40,721 nt of DNA from Porticoccaceae bacterium (GCA_029242085.1 JAQWUP010000062.1:1-40721), one strand, 5' to 3'. Counted from the stretch's first letter, positions 24,267 through 34,119 are shown. Made by a program: numbers and translations. The notes: generated by a model not told the origin, from the letters alone.

Positions 24267-25738
24267 TAGTTAGTAGTGACGGCATCCTGTTTAGCGGGCT
24301 CAGCATCTCTCGCGGGGAGGGCAATCTGCCAGAAGCCATAGATAATGGCAATCAACGGGCACAGCAGGTTAAAGAAGGCAAAGGGTGCATAGAGCATTGT
24401 GCTGACCCCAAGGGTTGCCGACATATAGGCACCGCAGGTATTCCATGGGATTAAGACACCGGTCAATGTGCCAGAGTCTTCCAGTGTGCGGGATAGATTG
24501 AGCGGGCTGAGATTGCGCTCCTCATAGGATTTAACAAACATCTGTCCAGGAATTGCGACGGAGAGGTATTGATCTGCGGCCAGAACATTGGTGCCGATAC
24601 AGGTGCCCACCGTGGCGGTAATTAAGCCGCCGGCAGATCTTACTCGACTCAGCGCGGCTTCGACTAAGCGCTCGAGCAGGCCGGTGCGAGACATGGCGCC
24701 ACCAAAGGCCATGGCGTTAATAATTAGACCTACGGTATTTAGCATGCTGTCCATTCCACCTTTAGAAAGCAGTGCATCCAGATCCATATTGCCAGTCACC
24801 GAACTGTAGCCGAGGAACATGGCGTGAAAGAGGCCTTTAAAGATAGCTGCGATGGCGATTAGATCAGGGCTATCTGCCAGAGCGATGACCACATCCCACT
24901 GGAATACTACAGCGAACAGACAGCCGGCCATGGTGCCGCAAATCAATGTCGATAGCGCCGGTAGTTTTTTGACTGCCATGGCCAGCAGCAGAATCAGCGG
25001 TGCCAACATCAAGGGGCTAATTAAAAATGATTGCTCCAGTTGACCTTGCAGGATAACGATATCTTCCACCACCACATTGGCACTGCTGCCATAGCCGAGG
25101 GCAAAAAATATCATCAGTGCGATAATAAAGCTGGGGATGGTAGTCCACAACATATGCTGAATATGGTCAAAGAGGTTGGTATTGGTTACTGCAGCTGCCA
25201 GATTGGTGGTATCGGAAAGGGGTGAGAGTTTGTCGCCAAAATAGGCGCCGGAAATAATCGCACCGGCACTAATCGGTAGGGACAGGTTCAACGTCGCAGC
25301 AATACTTATCAGGCCAATGCCCAAGGTGCCTGCCACTGTCCAGGAACTGCCAATACTAAAACCAATTAATGCGCAGACCAGGCAGGCTGTGACATAGAAG
25401 TAGTCTGGAGACATTAAGTCAACACCGTAATAAATCATCGTGGGTACTGTACCCGCCAGTATCCAGCTGCCAATCAATGAGCCAACCATCAGTAAAATAA
25501 GAATCGCTTGCATCGACAGGCTGATGGTGTCGATCATGCTGCGCTCGATCTCTTTCCAGTTCATCCCATTTTTGATGCCAATCATGGCAGCCACCGCGGC
25601 TGCCAACATCAGTGCGACCTGATTGGGTCCAGCAGAGCCATCACCAAAAACATAAACCAGGCTGCCGAGCATAGTCACCAGCACGATAACGGGAATCAAG
25701 GCATCGAGTAGGGTTGGTTTTTTGATTATTTTGTTCAT
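24266..25738 (-). CDS. NhaC family Na+/H+ antiporter-like transporter
   Basis: The 490-aa integral membrane protein has about twelve hydrophobic segments. The loop SGAYFGDKLSPLSDTTNLAAA (positions about 164-184) is the diagnostic NhaC motif. Further conserved blocks are IGFSIGSSWTVAGTLG, GTCIGTNVLAADQYLSVAIPG, and LSRTLEDSGTLTGVLIPWNTCG. Family members exchange Na+ for H+ or couple these to organic acids or amino acids. The adjoining peptidase genes suggest a nutrient-exchange role, but this is inference. The gene begins 56 bases after the Lrp-type regulator stop and may be controlled by it. Confidence 0.9.
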   Translation of the reverse strand: MNKIIKKPTLLDALIPVIVLVTMLGSLVYVFGDGSAGPNQVALMLAAAVAAMIGIKNGMNWKEIERSMIDTISLSMQAILILLMVGSLIGSWILAGTVPTMIYYGVDLMSPDYFYVTACLVCALIGFSIGSSWTVAGTLGIGLISIAATLNLSLPISAGAIISGAYFGDKLSPLSDTTNLAAAVTNTNLFDHIQHMLWTTIPSFIIALMIFFALGYGSSANVVVEDIVILQGQLEQSFLISPLMLAPLILLLAMAVKKLPALSTLICGTMAGCLFAVVFQWDVVIALADSPDLIAIAAIFKGLFHAMFLGYSSVTGNMDLDALLSKGGMDSMLNTVGLIINAMAFGGAMSRTGLLERLVEAALSRVRSAGGLITATVGTCIGTNVLAADQYLSVAIPGQMFVKSYEERNLSPLNLSRTLEDSGTLTGVLIPWNTCGAYMSATLGVSTMLYAPFAFFNLLCPLIAIIYGFWQIALPARDAEPAKQDAVTTN

Positions 25739-25794
25739 AGAGATTTTTTTATTATTGGATATCCATCAGGAGCGCTAAGGTAACAGCCTAGCCA

Positions 25795-26217
25795 CTATCT
25801 ATCTACCTTTCTCGACAGCACAATATGGCTCAGGGTTTTTTCTACACCATCGAGAGTGGCGATGGCATCAATAATATTATCCAAGGCCTCGGTGGTTGCC
25901 TCGGTCACCTGAGCTATCAGGTCATATTGGCCACTGATGGTACAGAGCATATCGAGCTGCGGCTGTTTATTGAGCTGGCGGACAATATCTGCGGTCTTTT
26001 TCGGCACCGCAGAAATCATAATATAGGCGCTGACGCGCTGCTGCTCGAAATGTGGGTTGAGCTTGACGGTGTAGCTTTGAATAACCCCGGTACGCTCCAA
26101 CCTCTCCATACTCTGTTGCACGGTGGCCCGACTCAGCCCCAGCTCATTGGCTAGATCAGACACTGTGCGTCGACTGTTTTCTTTTAATAGATTAAGCAGC
26201 TGCTGTTGGTTTTTCAT
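25795..26217 (-). CDS. Lrp/AsnC family transcriptional regulator
   Basis: The 140-aa regulator has a helix-turn-helix at about 15-42 (RRTVSDLANELGLSRATVQQSMERL), then GVIQSYTVKLNP, then the RAM ligand/oligomer domain ending in GVEKTLSHIVLS. The length matches the family. Members bind amino acids and form octamers on DNA. It is divergent from the PLP decarboxylase gene, and the 128-base AT-rich gap between them holds inverted repeats. It likely controls that gene and perhaps the antiporter-peptidase genes behind it. The effector is unknown; lysine, ornithine or arginine would fit the context. Confidence 0.92.
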   Translation of the reverse strand: MKNQQQLLNLLKENSRRTVSDLANELGLSRATVQQSMERLERTGVIQSYTVKLNPHFEQQRVSAYIMISAVPKKTADIVRQLNKQPQLDMLCTISGQYDLIAQVTEATTEALDNIIDAIATLDGVEKTLSHIVLSRKVDR

Positions 26218-26345
26218 ATCAAAGTGACAAAATTATTTCCAAAATGAAGGTTAATAATACGCAAATAGCTCGGTTTGTAAATACAAAGTGGCATTTTTCA
26301 GTCTTAAACTGACAGCCTAGAAGACGTACTCACAATAGGTGTGAA
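26218..26345. promoter_or_regulatory. Divergent promoter region with candidate Lrp-type operator
   Basis: AT-rich DNA between two divergent starts. TTTGTA-AA-TACAAA at 26274-26287 is a perfect inverted repeat, and TCAGT-CTTAA-ACTGA lies at 26298-26312. Lrp-type proteins often bind such AT-rich imperfect palindromes near their own gene. The match to a specific binding site is unproven. Confidence 0.4.
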
Positions 26346-27521
26346 ATGACTGATTTAGCCGTAACCCCAACAGTAGTATCCGCGCTCAACAAGGCCCGTT
26401 TACTCGCCGAGGAGGATGCTCGCGAGCAAATAGCATTTTCTGCTGCCTATGCTGATAACTATCGGGGACCTGTACTTGTGGTGTCCGCACAGCGTCTGCG
26501 GCGAAACGTGCAGCGCTTCATGGCTGCGCTGCCCAGAGTGCGCCCGCACTTCGCTGTCAAAGCCAATCCCGATGCTGAAATTTTGAGTATTTTCCATCAG
26601 CAGGGCACCTGTTTTGAAGTGGCATCGATCGCAGAGATTGATGCCATGCTTGCACTGGGTGTCGATATGGAGACGGTTTTTTATTCCAATCCCATTAAGT
26701 CATCACTGTCTATTAAGCACGGGGCGGCCAGCGGTATTGTCTGGTACTGCGTAGATACACCGGAAGAGGTGGAGAAGATTGCCGCGATTAAACCGGATGC
26801 CAAGCTCTACTTGCGAATTCAGGTCAGTAATGAGGGGTCTAGTTGGCCACTGGCGGGCAAATTTGGCGCCAGCTCCAAAGGGGTTGATGCGCTTATCGAC
26901 ATCTGTAAAAAGCTGGATATGCAACTCTGTGGTGCCACCTTCCATGTGGGTTCGCAGTGCACCAATATTCATAATTGGGTCGAGGGTATTCGCGCCGCCA
27001 ATGGTATTTTTGCCCAGTTGATCGCGGAGGGCTTCAGCCCTGAATTATTAAATCTGGGGGGTGGGTATCCACTGCAGTTTAGCGGACAGGAGCCTAGCAT
27101 TGAGGATATTGCGGCGGTGATTAACCCAGAGTTGGACTTGCTACCCAAGTCTATTCAGATAATGGCTGAGCCCGGCCGTTATCTGGTCGGCTCCGCTGGT
27201 TGCCTGATCTCTCAGGTGGTGGGTATTGCTACTCGCGACAGCGCCCGCTGGGTCTATTTGGACACGGGGGTCTATGGTGGCCTGATGGAGCTGTCGCAAA
27301 ATTTCCCGGCAACACTGGTTAGTCAGCGTACCGGTGAGGCTGGTGTCTGGACTATGGCGGGTCCTACCTGTGATTCAATTGATGTGCTGGGCAAGCACAG
27401 ATTGCCGATTAATACAGAGGCAGATGATATTATTTTTATGCCCAATCTCGGTGCTTACTGCACGACCTGTGCCTGCGATTTTAATGGCTTCCCAACACCC
27501 ACCATGCACATGGTGGACTAG
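26346..27521 (+). CDS. PLP-dependent (alanine-racemase-fold) ornithine/lysine-type decarboxylase
   Basis: The 391-aa protein belongs to fold III PLP decarboxylases (eukaryotic-type ODC, LysA, bacterial lysine/ornithine decarboxylases). K72 in HFAVKANPD is the PLP lysine. FHVGSQC, the LNLGGGYP phosphate loop, AEPGRYLV, and the catalytic Cys C342 in GPTCDSID are all present. It lacks the DAPDC-specific substrate motifs, so ornithine or lysine decarboxylation to putrescine or cadaverine is the better reading. Downstream genes for diamine transamination and glutaryl-CoA oxidation favour lysine. It ends only three bases from the stop of the convergent CoA-transferase gene. Confidence 0.85.
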   Translation: MTDLAVTPTVVSALNKARLLAEEDAREQIAFSAAYADNYRGPVLVVSAQRLRRNVQRFMAALPRVRPHFAVKANPDAEILSIFHQQGTCFEVASIAEIDAMLALGVDMETVFYSNPIKSSLSIKHGAASGIVWYCVDTPEEVEKIAAIKPDAKLYLRIQVSNEGSSWPLAGKFGASSKGVDALIDICKKLDMQLCGATFHVGSQCTNIHNWVEGIRAANGIFAQLIAEGFSPELLNLGGGYPLQFSGQEPSIEDIAAVINPELDLLPKSIQIMAEPGRYLVGSAGCLISQVVGIATRDSARWVYLDTGVYGGLMELSQNFPATLVSQRTGEAGVWTMAGPTCDSIDVLGKHRLPINTEADDIIFMPNLGAYCTTCACDFNGFPTPTMHMVD

Positions 27522-27524
27522 AAC

Positions 27525-28751
27525 TCAGATTATCGATTTATTGCGCAGCGCGGTTATTTGCAGCGCTGAGTATTCCAAGTATTCCCCCAGGATTGACTCC
27601 GTGCTGCTGCCTAGTTCAGGTGGTGGCACGGCATAGTCAATGGTTGAGCGGCTGTATTTGATTGGGTTGGCTACCCCGGGAATTTCTCCGGCGCGCTTAT
27701 CTGCGATTGAAATGAGCATCTCGCGCGCCACTATCTGTGGGTTGTTAAAAACCTGATCAATGCTATTTATTGGTCCGCAGGGGATACTGTTATTTGCAAA
27801 GCGTTGCAGCCAGACGTCGGTACTATTCTTTTTCAGTTGCTCAGCGATCTGTTGACAGAGCGTCTCTCGATTTTCCACCCGCGTCCGATTGTTGGCATAG
27901 CGACTATCCAGGGCGAGCTGCGGTTGATCAATAACATCGCAAAGGCGCTGAAACTGGGCATCATTGCCCACCGCAAGAATTAGGTGCCCGTCTTGGGTGG
28001 CAAAGGCCTGATAGGGCACGATATTGGGGTGTGAATTGCCAATTCTGCCCGGCACCTCACCACCTACTAAATAGTTACTCGCCTGATTAGCCAGCACGGC
28101 GGTCTGAACATCTAAGAGTGCGATATCAATGTGCTGCCCTAAATTGGATCTGTGCCGTTCGAGCAGCGCGCCTTGAATGGCATTGGCCGCATACATACCG
28201 CTAAATAAATCGGTGACCGCTACTCCAGCTCTGACCGGGCCACCATTGCCCTGACCATCTGTAGGTTCGCCGGTGATACTCATTAGACCGCCCATACCCT
28301 GAATTAAAAAATCATAACCGGGGCGATCTGCATAGGGACCAGTTTGGCCAAAGCCAGTAATAGAGCAGTACACTAAGCGGGGATTAAGGGTACTTAGAGA
28401 TTGATAGTCGAGCCCGTATTTTTTCAGACCGCCGACCTTATAATTTTCAATCAACACATCGGCCTGAGCAGCCAGCTGCCGAATAATATGCTGTCCCTCG
28501 GATTGGGTAATATCGACGGTGACTGATTTCTTGCCGCGATTGGCGCAGAAATAATAGGCGGCATCCTCTGTGCTATTCCCAGATTTGTCCCTGAGATAGG
28601 GAGGCCCCCAGTGACGGGTGTCATCGCCGACCAGCGGGCGTTCAATTTTGATCACTTCGGCGCCCATATCGGCCAGCAGCTGGCCGGCCCAGGGGCCCGC
28701 TAAAATGCGGCTCATATCCAGCACTTTGTAGCCTGCCAATGGTCCCGACAT
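27525..28751 (-). CDS. gcdG: Family III CoA-transferase, probable succinyl-CoA:glutarate CoA-transferase
   Basis: The 408-aa CaiB/BaiF-type CoA-transferase has LDMSRILAGPWAGQLLADMG, the ADVLIENYKVGGLKKYG block and catalytic aspartate D181 in VAVTDLFSG. The general family is certain. The assignment to glutarate comes from its position: it is five bases downstream of a glutaryl-CoA dehydrogenase gene, the arrangement called gcdH-gcdG in Pseudomonas and matched by human SUGCT. It would make glutaryl-CoA from glutarate using succinyl-CoA. It could instead serve another acid. Confidence 0.82.
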   Translation of the reverse strand: MSGPLAGYKVLDMSRILAGPWAGQLLADMGAEVIKIERPLVGDDTRHWGPPYLRDKSGNSTEDAAYYFCANRGKKSVTVDITQSEGQHIIRQLAAQADVLIENYKVGGLKKYGLDYQSLSTLNPRLVYCSITGFGQTGPYADRPGYDFLIQGMGGLMSITGEPTDGQGNGGPVRAGVAVTDLFSGMYAANAIQGALLERHRSNLGQHIDIALLDVQTAVLANQASNYLVGGEVPGRIGNSHPNIVPYQAFATQDGHLILAVGNDAQFQRLCDVIDQPQLALDSRYANNRTRVENRETLCQQIAEQLKKNSTDVWLQRFANNSIPCGPINSIDQVFNNPQIVAREMLISIADKRAGEIPGVANPIKYSRSTIDYAVPPPELGSSTESILGEYLEYSALQITALRNKSII

Positions 28752-28756
28752 ACTGT

Positions 28757-29938
28757 TTACCCGAAGGCCGGAATGCCGGTTTGTGCACGCCCCAAAATTA
28801 AGGCATGAACATCTGCTGTGCCCTCATAGGTGTTGACGACCTCGAGATTAAGCATATGGCGCATCACCGGATATTCATCGGAGATGCCATTGCCACCGTG
28901 CATATCTCGCGCCATACGGGCAATATCCAATGCCTTGCTGCAGTTATTGCGTTTTAATAGCGAGATTAATTCCGGTGCCAGATTGCCCTGCTCTTTGAGT
29001 CTGCCGGCACGCAGTGAACCCTGTAAGCCAAGACTGATATCGGTTTGCATATTGGCCAGCTTCATTTGAATAAGCTGATTGGCGGCCAGTGGGCGATTGA
29101 ACTGAACTCGGTCCATACAGTATTGGCGGGCCGCCAACCAACAGCTTTCGGCGGCGCCCAATACGCCCCAGCTAATGCCATAGCGCGCTGCATTTAGACA
29201 GCCAAAGGGGCCTTTCAAACCCTGTACATTGGGCATGAGTTGCTCTTCTGGGACAAATACTTCGTCCATGACAATCTCGCCAGTGATCGAGGCGCGCAGT
29301 GCGAGTTTTCCCTCGATTTTGGGCGCCGACAGTCCCGGCATGCCTTTATCGAGAATAAAACCGCGAATAATGCCATCGTCAGTTTTTGCCCAGACCACAA
29401 ACACATCAGCGATGGGTGAGTTACTAATCCACATTTTGCTACCCGACAGCAGGTAGCCGCCGTCGACAGTTTTGGCCCGGGTTTTCATGCCGCCCGGATC
29501 TGAACCCGCGTCGGGCTCAGTCAGTCCAAAACAGCCCACCCATTCGCCAGTGGCCAGTTTGGGGATATATTTTTCGCGCTGTGCCTCAGTGCCATAGGTA
29601 GAGATGGGATATATGACTAGACTTGATTGCACACTCATCATCGAGCGGTAACCTGAATCGACTCGCTCAATTTCTCGGGCGATAAGGCCGTAGCTGACAT
29701 AGCCAACCCCTGAACAGCCATAGCCCTCTATGGTTGCCCCCAGTAAACCCAGTTCGCCCATTTCATTAAAGATTGCACGATCAGTCTGCTCATTGCGAAA
29801 AGCGTCACGCACCCGAGGTGTGAGTTTCTCTTCGGCATAGGCTGCCGCTGTGTCGCGCACCATACGTTCTTCATCACTGAGCTGATCGTCGAGATTAAAG
29901 GCGTCCTGCCAGTTAAATTTCCCCCAATCCATAGCCAT
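28757..29938 (-). CDS. gcdH: Glutaryl-CoA dehydrogenase
   Basis: The 393-aa acyl-CoA dehydrogenase oxidises and decarboxylates glutaryl-CoA to crotonyl-CoA, using FAD and electron-transfer flavoprotein. Residues distinguish it from other family members: [14 protein letters not shown] matches the glutarate-binding Arg-Ser region of human GCDH, and the catalytic base is E372 in [27 protein letters not shown] and [16 protein letters not shown] are the FAD and substrate loops. ATG 29938 has AGGA seven bases upstream and is preferred over a GTG three bases earlier. It lies 27 bases after the aminotransferase gene, in one transcription unit with it and gcdG. Confidence 0.93.
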   Translation of the reverse strand: MAMDWGKFNWQDAFNLDDQLSDEERMVRDTAAAYAEEKLTPRVRDAFRNEQTDRAIFNEMGELGLLGATIEGYGCSGVGYVSYGLIAREIERVDSGYRSMMSVQSSLVIYPISTYGTEAQREKYIPKLATGEWVGCFGLTEPDAGSDPGGMKTRAKTVDGGYLLSGSKMWISNSPIADVFVVWAKTDDGIIRGFILDKGMPGLSAPKIEGKLALRASITGEIVMDEVFVPEEQLMPNVQGLKGPFGCLNAARYGISWGVLGAAESCWLAARQYCMDRVQFNRPLAANQLIQMKLANMQTDISLGLQGSLRAGRLKEQGNLAPELISLLKRNNCSKALDIARMARDMHGGNGISDEYPVMRHMLNLEVVNTYEGTADVHALILGRAQTGIPAFG

Positions 29939-29965
29939 CACAGAGTCCTATTGTAAAAGTTGCGC

Positions 29966-31330
29966 CTACACTGAGTAATGTTGAGCAGTTTGATCCAGAG
30001 CCTTGGTCGCTCGTTCAATCATAGTATCAATTTCTTGGTGGCTCATAATCAGCTGTGGCGAAATAATCATCGAATCGCCAACAGCGCGCATAACTAAGCC
30101 ATTTTCGATACAGAATTCACGACAGACTCCACCGGCATTCTGCTCGGGCTCAAGGCGCTCTTTGCTGGCTTTATTGCGCACCAGTTCTATTGAACCAATC
30201 ATACCTACACCGCGAGTATGACCAACAATTGGGTGATCGTTAAGTTCTGCCCAGCGCTTTTGCAAGTAGGGTCCAACATTGTTAGCCACTCGCTCAACAA
30301 TATTTTCACGCTCTATTATATCCAGAGTGGCCAGTGCCGCGGCACAGGCAATAGGATGGCCAGAATAGGTAAAGCCATGGCCAAATTCACCGCCGCTGCT
30401 GGTAATAACGCTGGCGACCTTATCACTGACCATAACGCCACCCAGTGGCTGGAATCCATTGGTCACGGCTTTGGCAAAGGTCATCAGGTCGGGTTCGGTG
30501 GCGTAGGTCTCGCAGCCAAACATGTTGCCGGTGCGGGCAAAGCCGCAGATTACTTCGTCGCTGACAAACAGAATATCGCGCTCTTTAAGAATACGGCTCA
30601 CTTCAGGCCAGTAGCTATCGGGTGGCACAATGACGCCGCCAGCACCCTGAATAGGTTCGGCTATAAACGCGGCGACATTTTCTTCGCCCAGCTCATCAAT
30701 GCGTTTTTCCAATTCCCGAGCTGCGGCAATGCCAAACTCGTCGGCAGTCATTTCACCGCCATTGTTATACCAGTTGGGGTCGGCAATATGCTGAACATAG
30801 GGCAGTGTTTCAAACTGGTTGTGCACTGAACTAAAACCACCAAGGCTGGCCGCGGCGATGGTACTGCCATGGTAGGCGTTGGTGCGAGCCAAAATAATGC
30901 GCTTGTCTGGCTGATTTTTAAGATCCCAGTAGCGGCGGATTAAACGTATATTGGTATCGTTAGCTTCAGAGCCAGAGTTGGTAAAAAATACATGGGTAAA
31001 CTGTTCTGGGGCCATTTTGACCAGACGATCCGCTAGCTCCACTGCGGGCTCATTACTGCACTGGAAGAAATTATTGTAGTAGGGCAATTGCTGGAACTGT
31101 GCATTAACCGCCGCGGCTATTTCCGGCTGGCTGTAACCTAGGCTGCAGCACCAGAGCCCTGACATAGCATCGAGAAACTCTGTGCCATCAGTATCATAGA
31201 TATAGATATGCTCGGCACGGCTAATAATTCGACCGGGCTTCTTGGCATAGTTATTAAAGTCGGTGAATGGATGCAGATGACGCTGTGTATCCAATGCCTG
31301 CCACTGCTCAGTGGTTCTTGTACTGGTCAT
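29966..31330 (-). CDS. Class III aminotransferase, diamine/omega-amino acid type
   Basis: This 454-aa PLP enzyme is of the class III (omega-transaminase) group. K287 in FAKAVTNGFQPLGG binds PLP, D258 in FVSDEVICGFARTG contacts the ring nitrogen, and TNSGSEANDT and NAYHGSTIAA bind phosphate. The N-terminus (HLHPFTDF) and the MSGLWCCSLGYSQPE block resemble putrescine/cadaverine-pyruvate transaminases (SpuC). It probably moves a terminal amino group of cadaverine, putrescine or an omega-amino acid to pyruvate. It heads the operon with gcdH and gcdG. Other omega-amines cannot be excluded. Confidence 0.85.
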   Translation of the reverse strand: MTSTRTTEQWQALDTQRHLHPFTDFNNYAKKPGRIISRAEHIYIYDTDGTEFLDAMSGLWCCSLGYSQPEIAAAVNAQFQQLPYYNNFFQCSNEPAVELADRLVKMAPEQFTHVFFTNSGSEANDTNIRLIRRYWDLKNQPDKRIILARTNAYHGSTIAAASLGGFSSVHNQFETLPYVQHIADPNWYNNGGEMTADEFGIAAARELEKRIDELGEENVAAFIAEPIQGAGGVIVPPDSYWPEVSRILKERDILFVSDEVICGFARTGNMFGCETYATEPDLMTFAKAVTNGFQPLGGVMVSDKVASVITSSGGEFGHGFTYSGHPIACAAALATLDIIERENIVERVANNVGPYLQKRWAELNDHPIVGHTRGVGMIGSIELVRNKASKERLEPEQNAGGVCREFCIENGLVMRAVGDSMIISPQLIMSHQEIDTMIERATKALDQTAQHYSV

Positions 31331-31667
31331 AATGGGCCCCGGAAATCATTCTACGATTGATATTGAACTGTGAAAGCTCCACCCCATTAGGGTTATTTTT
31401 GAATAAGAGCTAAGAGGCGAGTATCACATCATAAAAGGTTAAAAGGCACATGTACCCAAATGGGTTGCTGCGTAAGACGACTTGGCTGCAAGGTAGCGAT
31501 CGCTCTTAGGCAACAACTTAAACAGCAAATAAGAAAAAAAGTAGTGCTCAACACTAGGTAAAAGGCTTTTCTGCGACTAGAATCGCGGTGAAGGGAGCTA
31601 TTGTAGAAAACAGGTAACAGTTTAAATAGTGGCACCAATGCCATGTAACTAAGTTCTCGGGGGATTT
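31331..31667. promoter_or_regulatory. Divergent intergenic region, aminotransferase and TonB receptor
   Basis: This 337-base gap holds starts for both neighbours. It contains a 10-bp palindrome AGCGATCGCT (31495-31504), an inverted repeat ACCCA-AA-TGGGT, and a possible plus promoter TTGTAG with AAATAG 17 bases later (about 31602-31630). A purine-rich GGGGGA (31659-31664) precedes ATG 31668 at a short three-base distance. No gene is convincing; one minus frame of 71 codons lacks any protein-like features. Confidence 0.35.
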
Positions 31668-34001
31668 ATGAAGTCAACTCAAATAGTACGTAAAACATTG
31701 CTGTCTGCAGCAGTAGCGGCAGCGACTGTAGCTGCGGGCCAGCTCAGTGCAGCACAGATAGAAGAAATCATTGTTACCACGCAAAAGCGTGAGCAGTCAT
31801 TGCAGGATGTTCCAATCACCGTTTCTGCCTTTACTGGCAGCTTTATGGAAAAGGCACAGATATCTGATGCCAAAGCAGTTGCGCTGTTAACACCAGGTGT
31901 CTCTGGTGACACAGACGATTCATTTCTTGATTCAATGAATGTTCGCGGTATTAGCACCAATGATTTTGGTGTAGGTGCCGAACCTTCAATTGGAGTCTAT
32001 CAAGACGGCATTTATCTTGGCCGCACCGGTGGCGCCCTGGCGAGTTTCTTTGATCTAGAAATGGTTGAAGTAGTTAAAGGCCCTCAGGGTACATTGTTTG
32101 GTCGCAATGCATCTGCAGGCGCAATTGCTGTAACTACAGCCAAGCCGACCGATGAACAGTCACGCTCTATTGATCTGGGTCTCGGTGAAGATGGTTATGC
32201 CGAATTCACCGGCGTAATGAATATGCCGATCAATGATAATTTAAGCAGCCGCATGGCGATCTACCATCAGCAAAAAGATGGCTGGGTCAAAAATATCAAT
32301 GATGGCAAGATGGCGGGTGCCATTGAAAATACGGCAGCGCGCTATACGCTGGCCTATGAGAGTGACATGGTGTCTGGCACATTGATGCTTGAATACGAAG
32401 ATCGTCAAGGCCCGCCAACCCTCTATCAGGTATTTGATCCAGATGAGACTGGTATCTCTTTTTACAGCACAGATGCGGCACGTAATGAGATTAGTTCCGA
32501 TGTAAATAGTGACGACCTTATTGATGAAGGTGAAGTCTGGGGTGCAACACTCAATGTTGAGGTAGATCTGGGTAACGATTACAGCCTGACCTCAATCACC
32601 GGCATACGTGGTCACAACTACTACTACAAGGAAGACTTTGACGGTGAAGACCGTTTTATTTTCAACTATAACCAGATTCAAGAGCAAGAGTATTTTAGCC
32701 AAGAATTCCGTATAAATAGAGACACAGATGCGGTCAGCTGGTTTGTGGGTGCTTCGATGTACCAAGAAGAAATTAAAACACGCTTTAACCAGACCTATGA
32801 CGAAGATGTTATGTGCCAGTCACTGGCGGTTGCCTATAGCGTTGATTACGACGCCGACCCCGACTATGTGGAAGGGGAAGTAACCGACTGTAGTTCTTAT
32901 TACTACTATAACTATGGCGATGCTTCTTACACAGACCCAGGTGTAGGCACGCGTAACGACAGTGTTGATATCGACGCAGAATATGATGGCTGGGGTGTCT
33001 ATGGCGACGCCACTTTCCATGTTTCGGAAAAGCTTGATCTCAGTGTCGGTGCTCGTTACACCGAAGATAATCGTGATTTTGGGCAGAAGTTTGGTGGCGA
33101 AGATCGCAACTATTTCTTCTATTCATTCCCATTCTTCTCCTCTGACTTTTTACGTGGCAGCGACAGCTGGAGCAACACATCAGTACGTACAGCTGTAAGT
33201 TACCAGCTGTCTGATGAGGTCTCGACCTATGTCAACTATTCAACGGGCTACAAGGCTGGCGGCTTTAACACCTTCTTTGTACTGTTCCCGGACGCTGTTG
33301 ATGTTGATAGTCTCGATGGTGAAGATGCTGTTGCTTTGGGCGGTTCGCCAGAGGGCTTCGCAAAAGAAGAGGTGACCAATATTGAACTGGGCTTAAAGGG
33401 TCAGTTTTGGGATGGTCAGATGCAGCTTAATGCCAGCATTTATCAATACCAATTCGATGGCATGCAGTCTGGTTACTATGTTGGTTCTCGTTATAGTGTG
33501 GCCAATGTGGGTGATGCTGAGGGTAATGGTGTCGAGCTAGATATGCGCTTATTGCCGAGCGACAACCTCGATATTTATCTGGGGCTGTCCTGGGCTGACA
33601 CTGAGTTGACCAAGCCTGCCGCAGGCTTCTGTGAGCCCGCCGATTGTCTGGGTGCCCAGATTCCAGGCACAGTTGAGTTTAGTGCTGCCATGGTAGCGAC
33701 CTATACTGTACCCATGGAGAACGGTGATATAGCAGTTACCTGGGAGACGTTCCATCAGGACGAGGGTGTTGGCTTTGGTCAGTTCGATCTAAACCCACTG
33801 ATGGCCGATGGCTTTACAACTAGTAATCTGCGTATTGGCTATGATAGTGCGGAAGATTGGTCCGTCACCCTGTGGGTTAATAACATTACTGATGAATTCC
33901 ACTACAAAGGTGTTGCAGGTGCCGATTCTAATATTGCGCCTCATTACTTTGGATTCTCAGAACCCCGCCGTATGGGTTTAGATGTTGGCTTTAAGTTCTA
34001 A
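31668..34001 (+). CDS. TonB-dependent outer-membrane receptor
   Basis: The 777-aa precursor has a signal peptide ending near GQLSAAQ (residue 30). The TonB box EEIIVTTQKR follows at once, then the plug domain (DVPITVSAFTG, VRGISTND, VVKGPQGTLFGRNASAGAI). Residues from about 160 on are beta-barrel strands, and the last residue is Phe (VGFKF), as usual for outer-membrane barrels. The Tyr/Asp-rich loops suggest binding of a polar or metal-bearing ligand, but the substrate is unknown. It would need TonB-ExbB-ExbD to work. It is followed by a strong terminator and a TPR-sulfotransferase gene, a pairing I recall from other marine Gammaproteobacteria. Confidence 0.92.
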   Translation: MKSTQIVRKTLLSAAVAAATVAAGQLSAAQIEEIIVTTQKREQSLQDVPITVSAFTGSFMEKAQISDAKAVALLTPGVSGDTDDSFLDSMNVRGISTNDFGVGAEPSIGVYQDGIYLGRTGGALASFFDLEMVEVVKGPQGTLFGRNASAGAIAVTTAKPTDEQSRSIDLGLGEDGYAEFTGVMNMPINDNLSSRMAIYHQQKDGWVKNINDGKMAGAIENTAARYTLAYESDMVSGTLMLEYEDRQGPPTLYQVFDPDETGISFYSTDAARNEISSDVNSDDLIDEGEVWGATLNVEVDLGNDYSLTSITGIRGHNYYYKEDFDGEDRFIFNYNQIQEQEYFSQEFRINRDTDAVSWFVGASMYQEEIKTRFNQTYDEDVMCQSLAVAYSVDYDADPDYVEGEVTDCSSYYYYNYGDASYTDPGVGTRNDSVDIDAEYDGWGVYGDATFHVSEKLDLSVGARYTEDNRDFGQKFGGEDRNYFFYSFPFFSSDFLRGSDSWSNTSVRTAVSYQLSDEVSTYVNYSTGYKAGGFNTFFVLFPDAVDVDSLDGEDAVALGGSPEGFAKEEVTNIELGLKGQFWDGQMQLNASIYQYQFDGMQSGYYVGSRYSVANVGDAEGNGVELDMRLLPSDNLDIYLGLSWADTELTKPAAGFCEPADCLGAQIPGTVEFSAAMVATYTVPMENGDIAVTWETFHQDEGVGFGQFDLNPLMADGFTTSNLRIGYDSAEDWSVTLWVNNITDEFHYKGVAGADSNIAPHYFGFSEPRRMGLDVGFKF

Positions 34002-34048
34002 GTTAATATGCACTAATATGTACTAAGACGTAGTATTGAGAAGTCACT

Positions 34049-34088
34049 AAAAGAGCCGGTTTTTATTTCGATAGCCGGCTCTTTTTTT
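34049..34088 (+). terminator. Strong rho-independent terminator after the TonB receptor gene
   Basis: An 11-bp perfect stem AAAAGAGCCGG (34049-34059) and CCGGCTCTTTT (34075-34085) with a 15-base loop runs into a seven-T tract. It lies 48 bases after the receptor stop and 32 bases before the next start codon, so the sulfotransferase gene probably needs its own promoter or read-through. Confidence 0.93.
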
Positions 34089-34119
34089 GTACACTACAAA
34101 AAAGATACTGGCCAATATT

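Noticed and set aside
31429-31644. 71-codon minus-strand frame in the intergenic region
   Set aside because: It has no ribosome binding site or domain and a Cys/Leu-rich random look; it lies in the likely promoter region.
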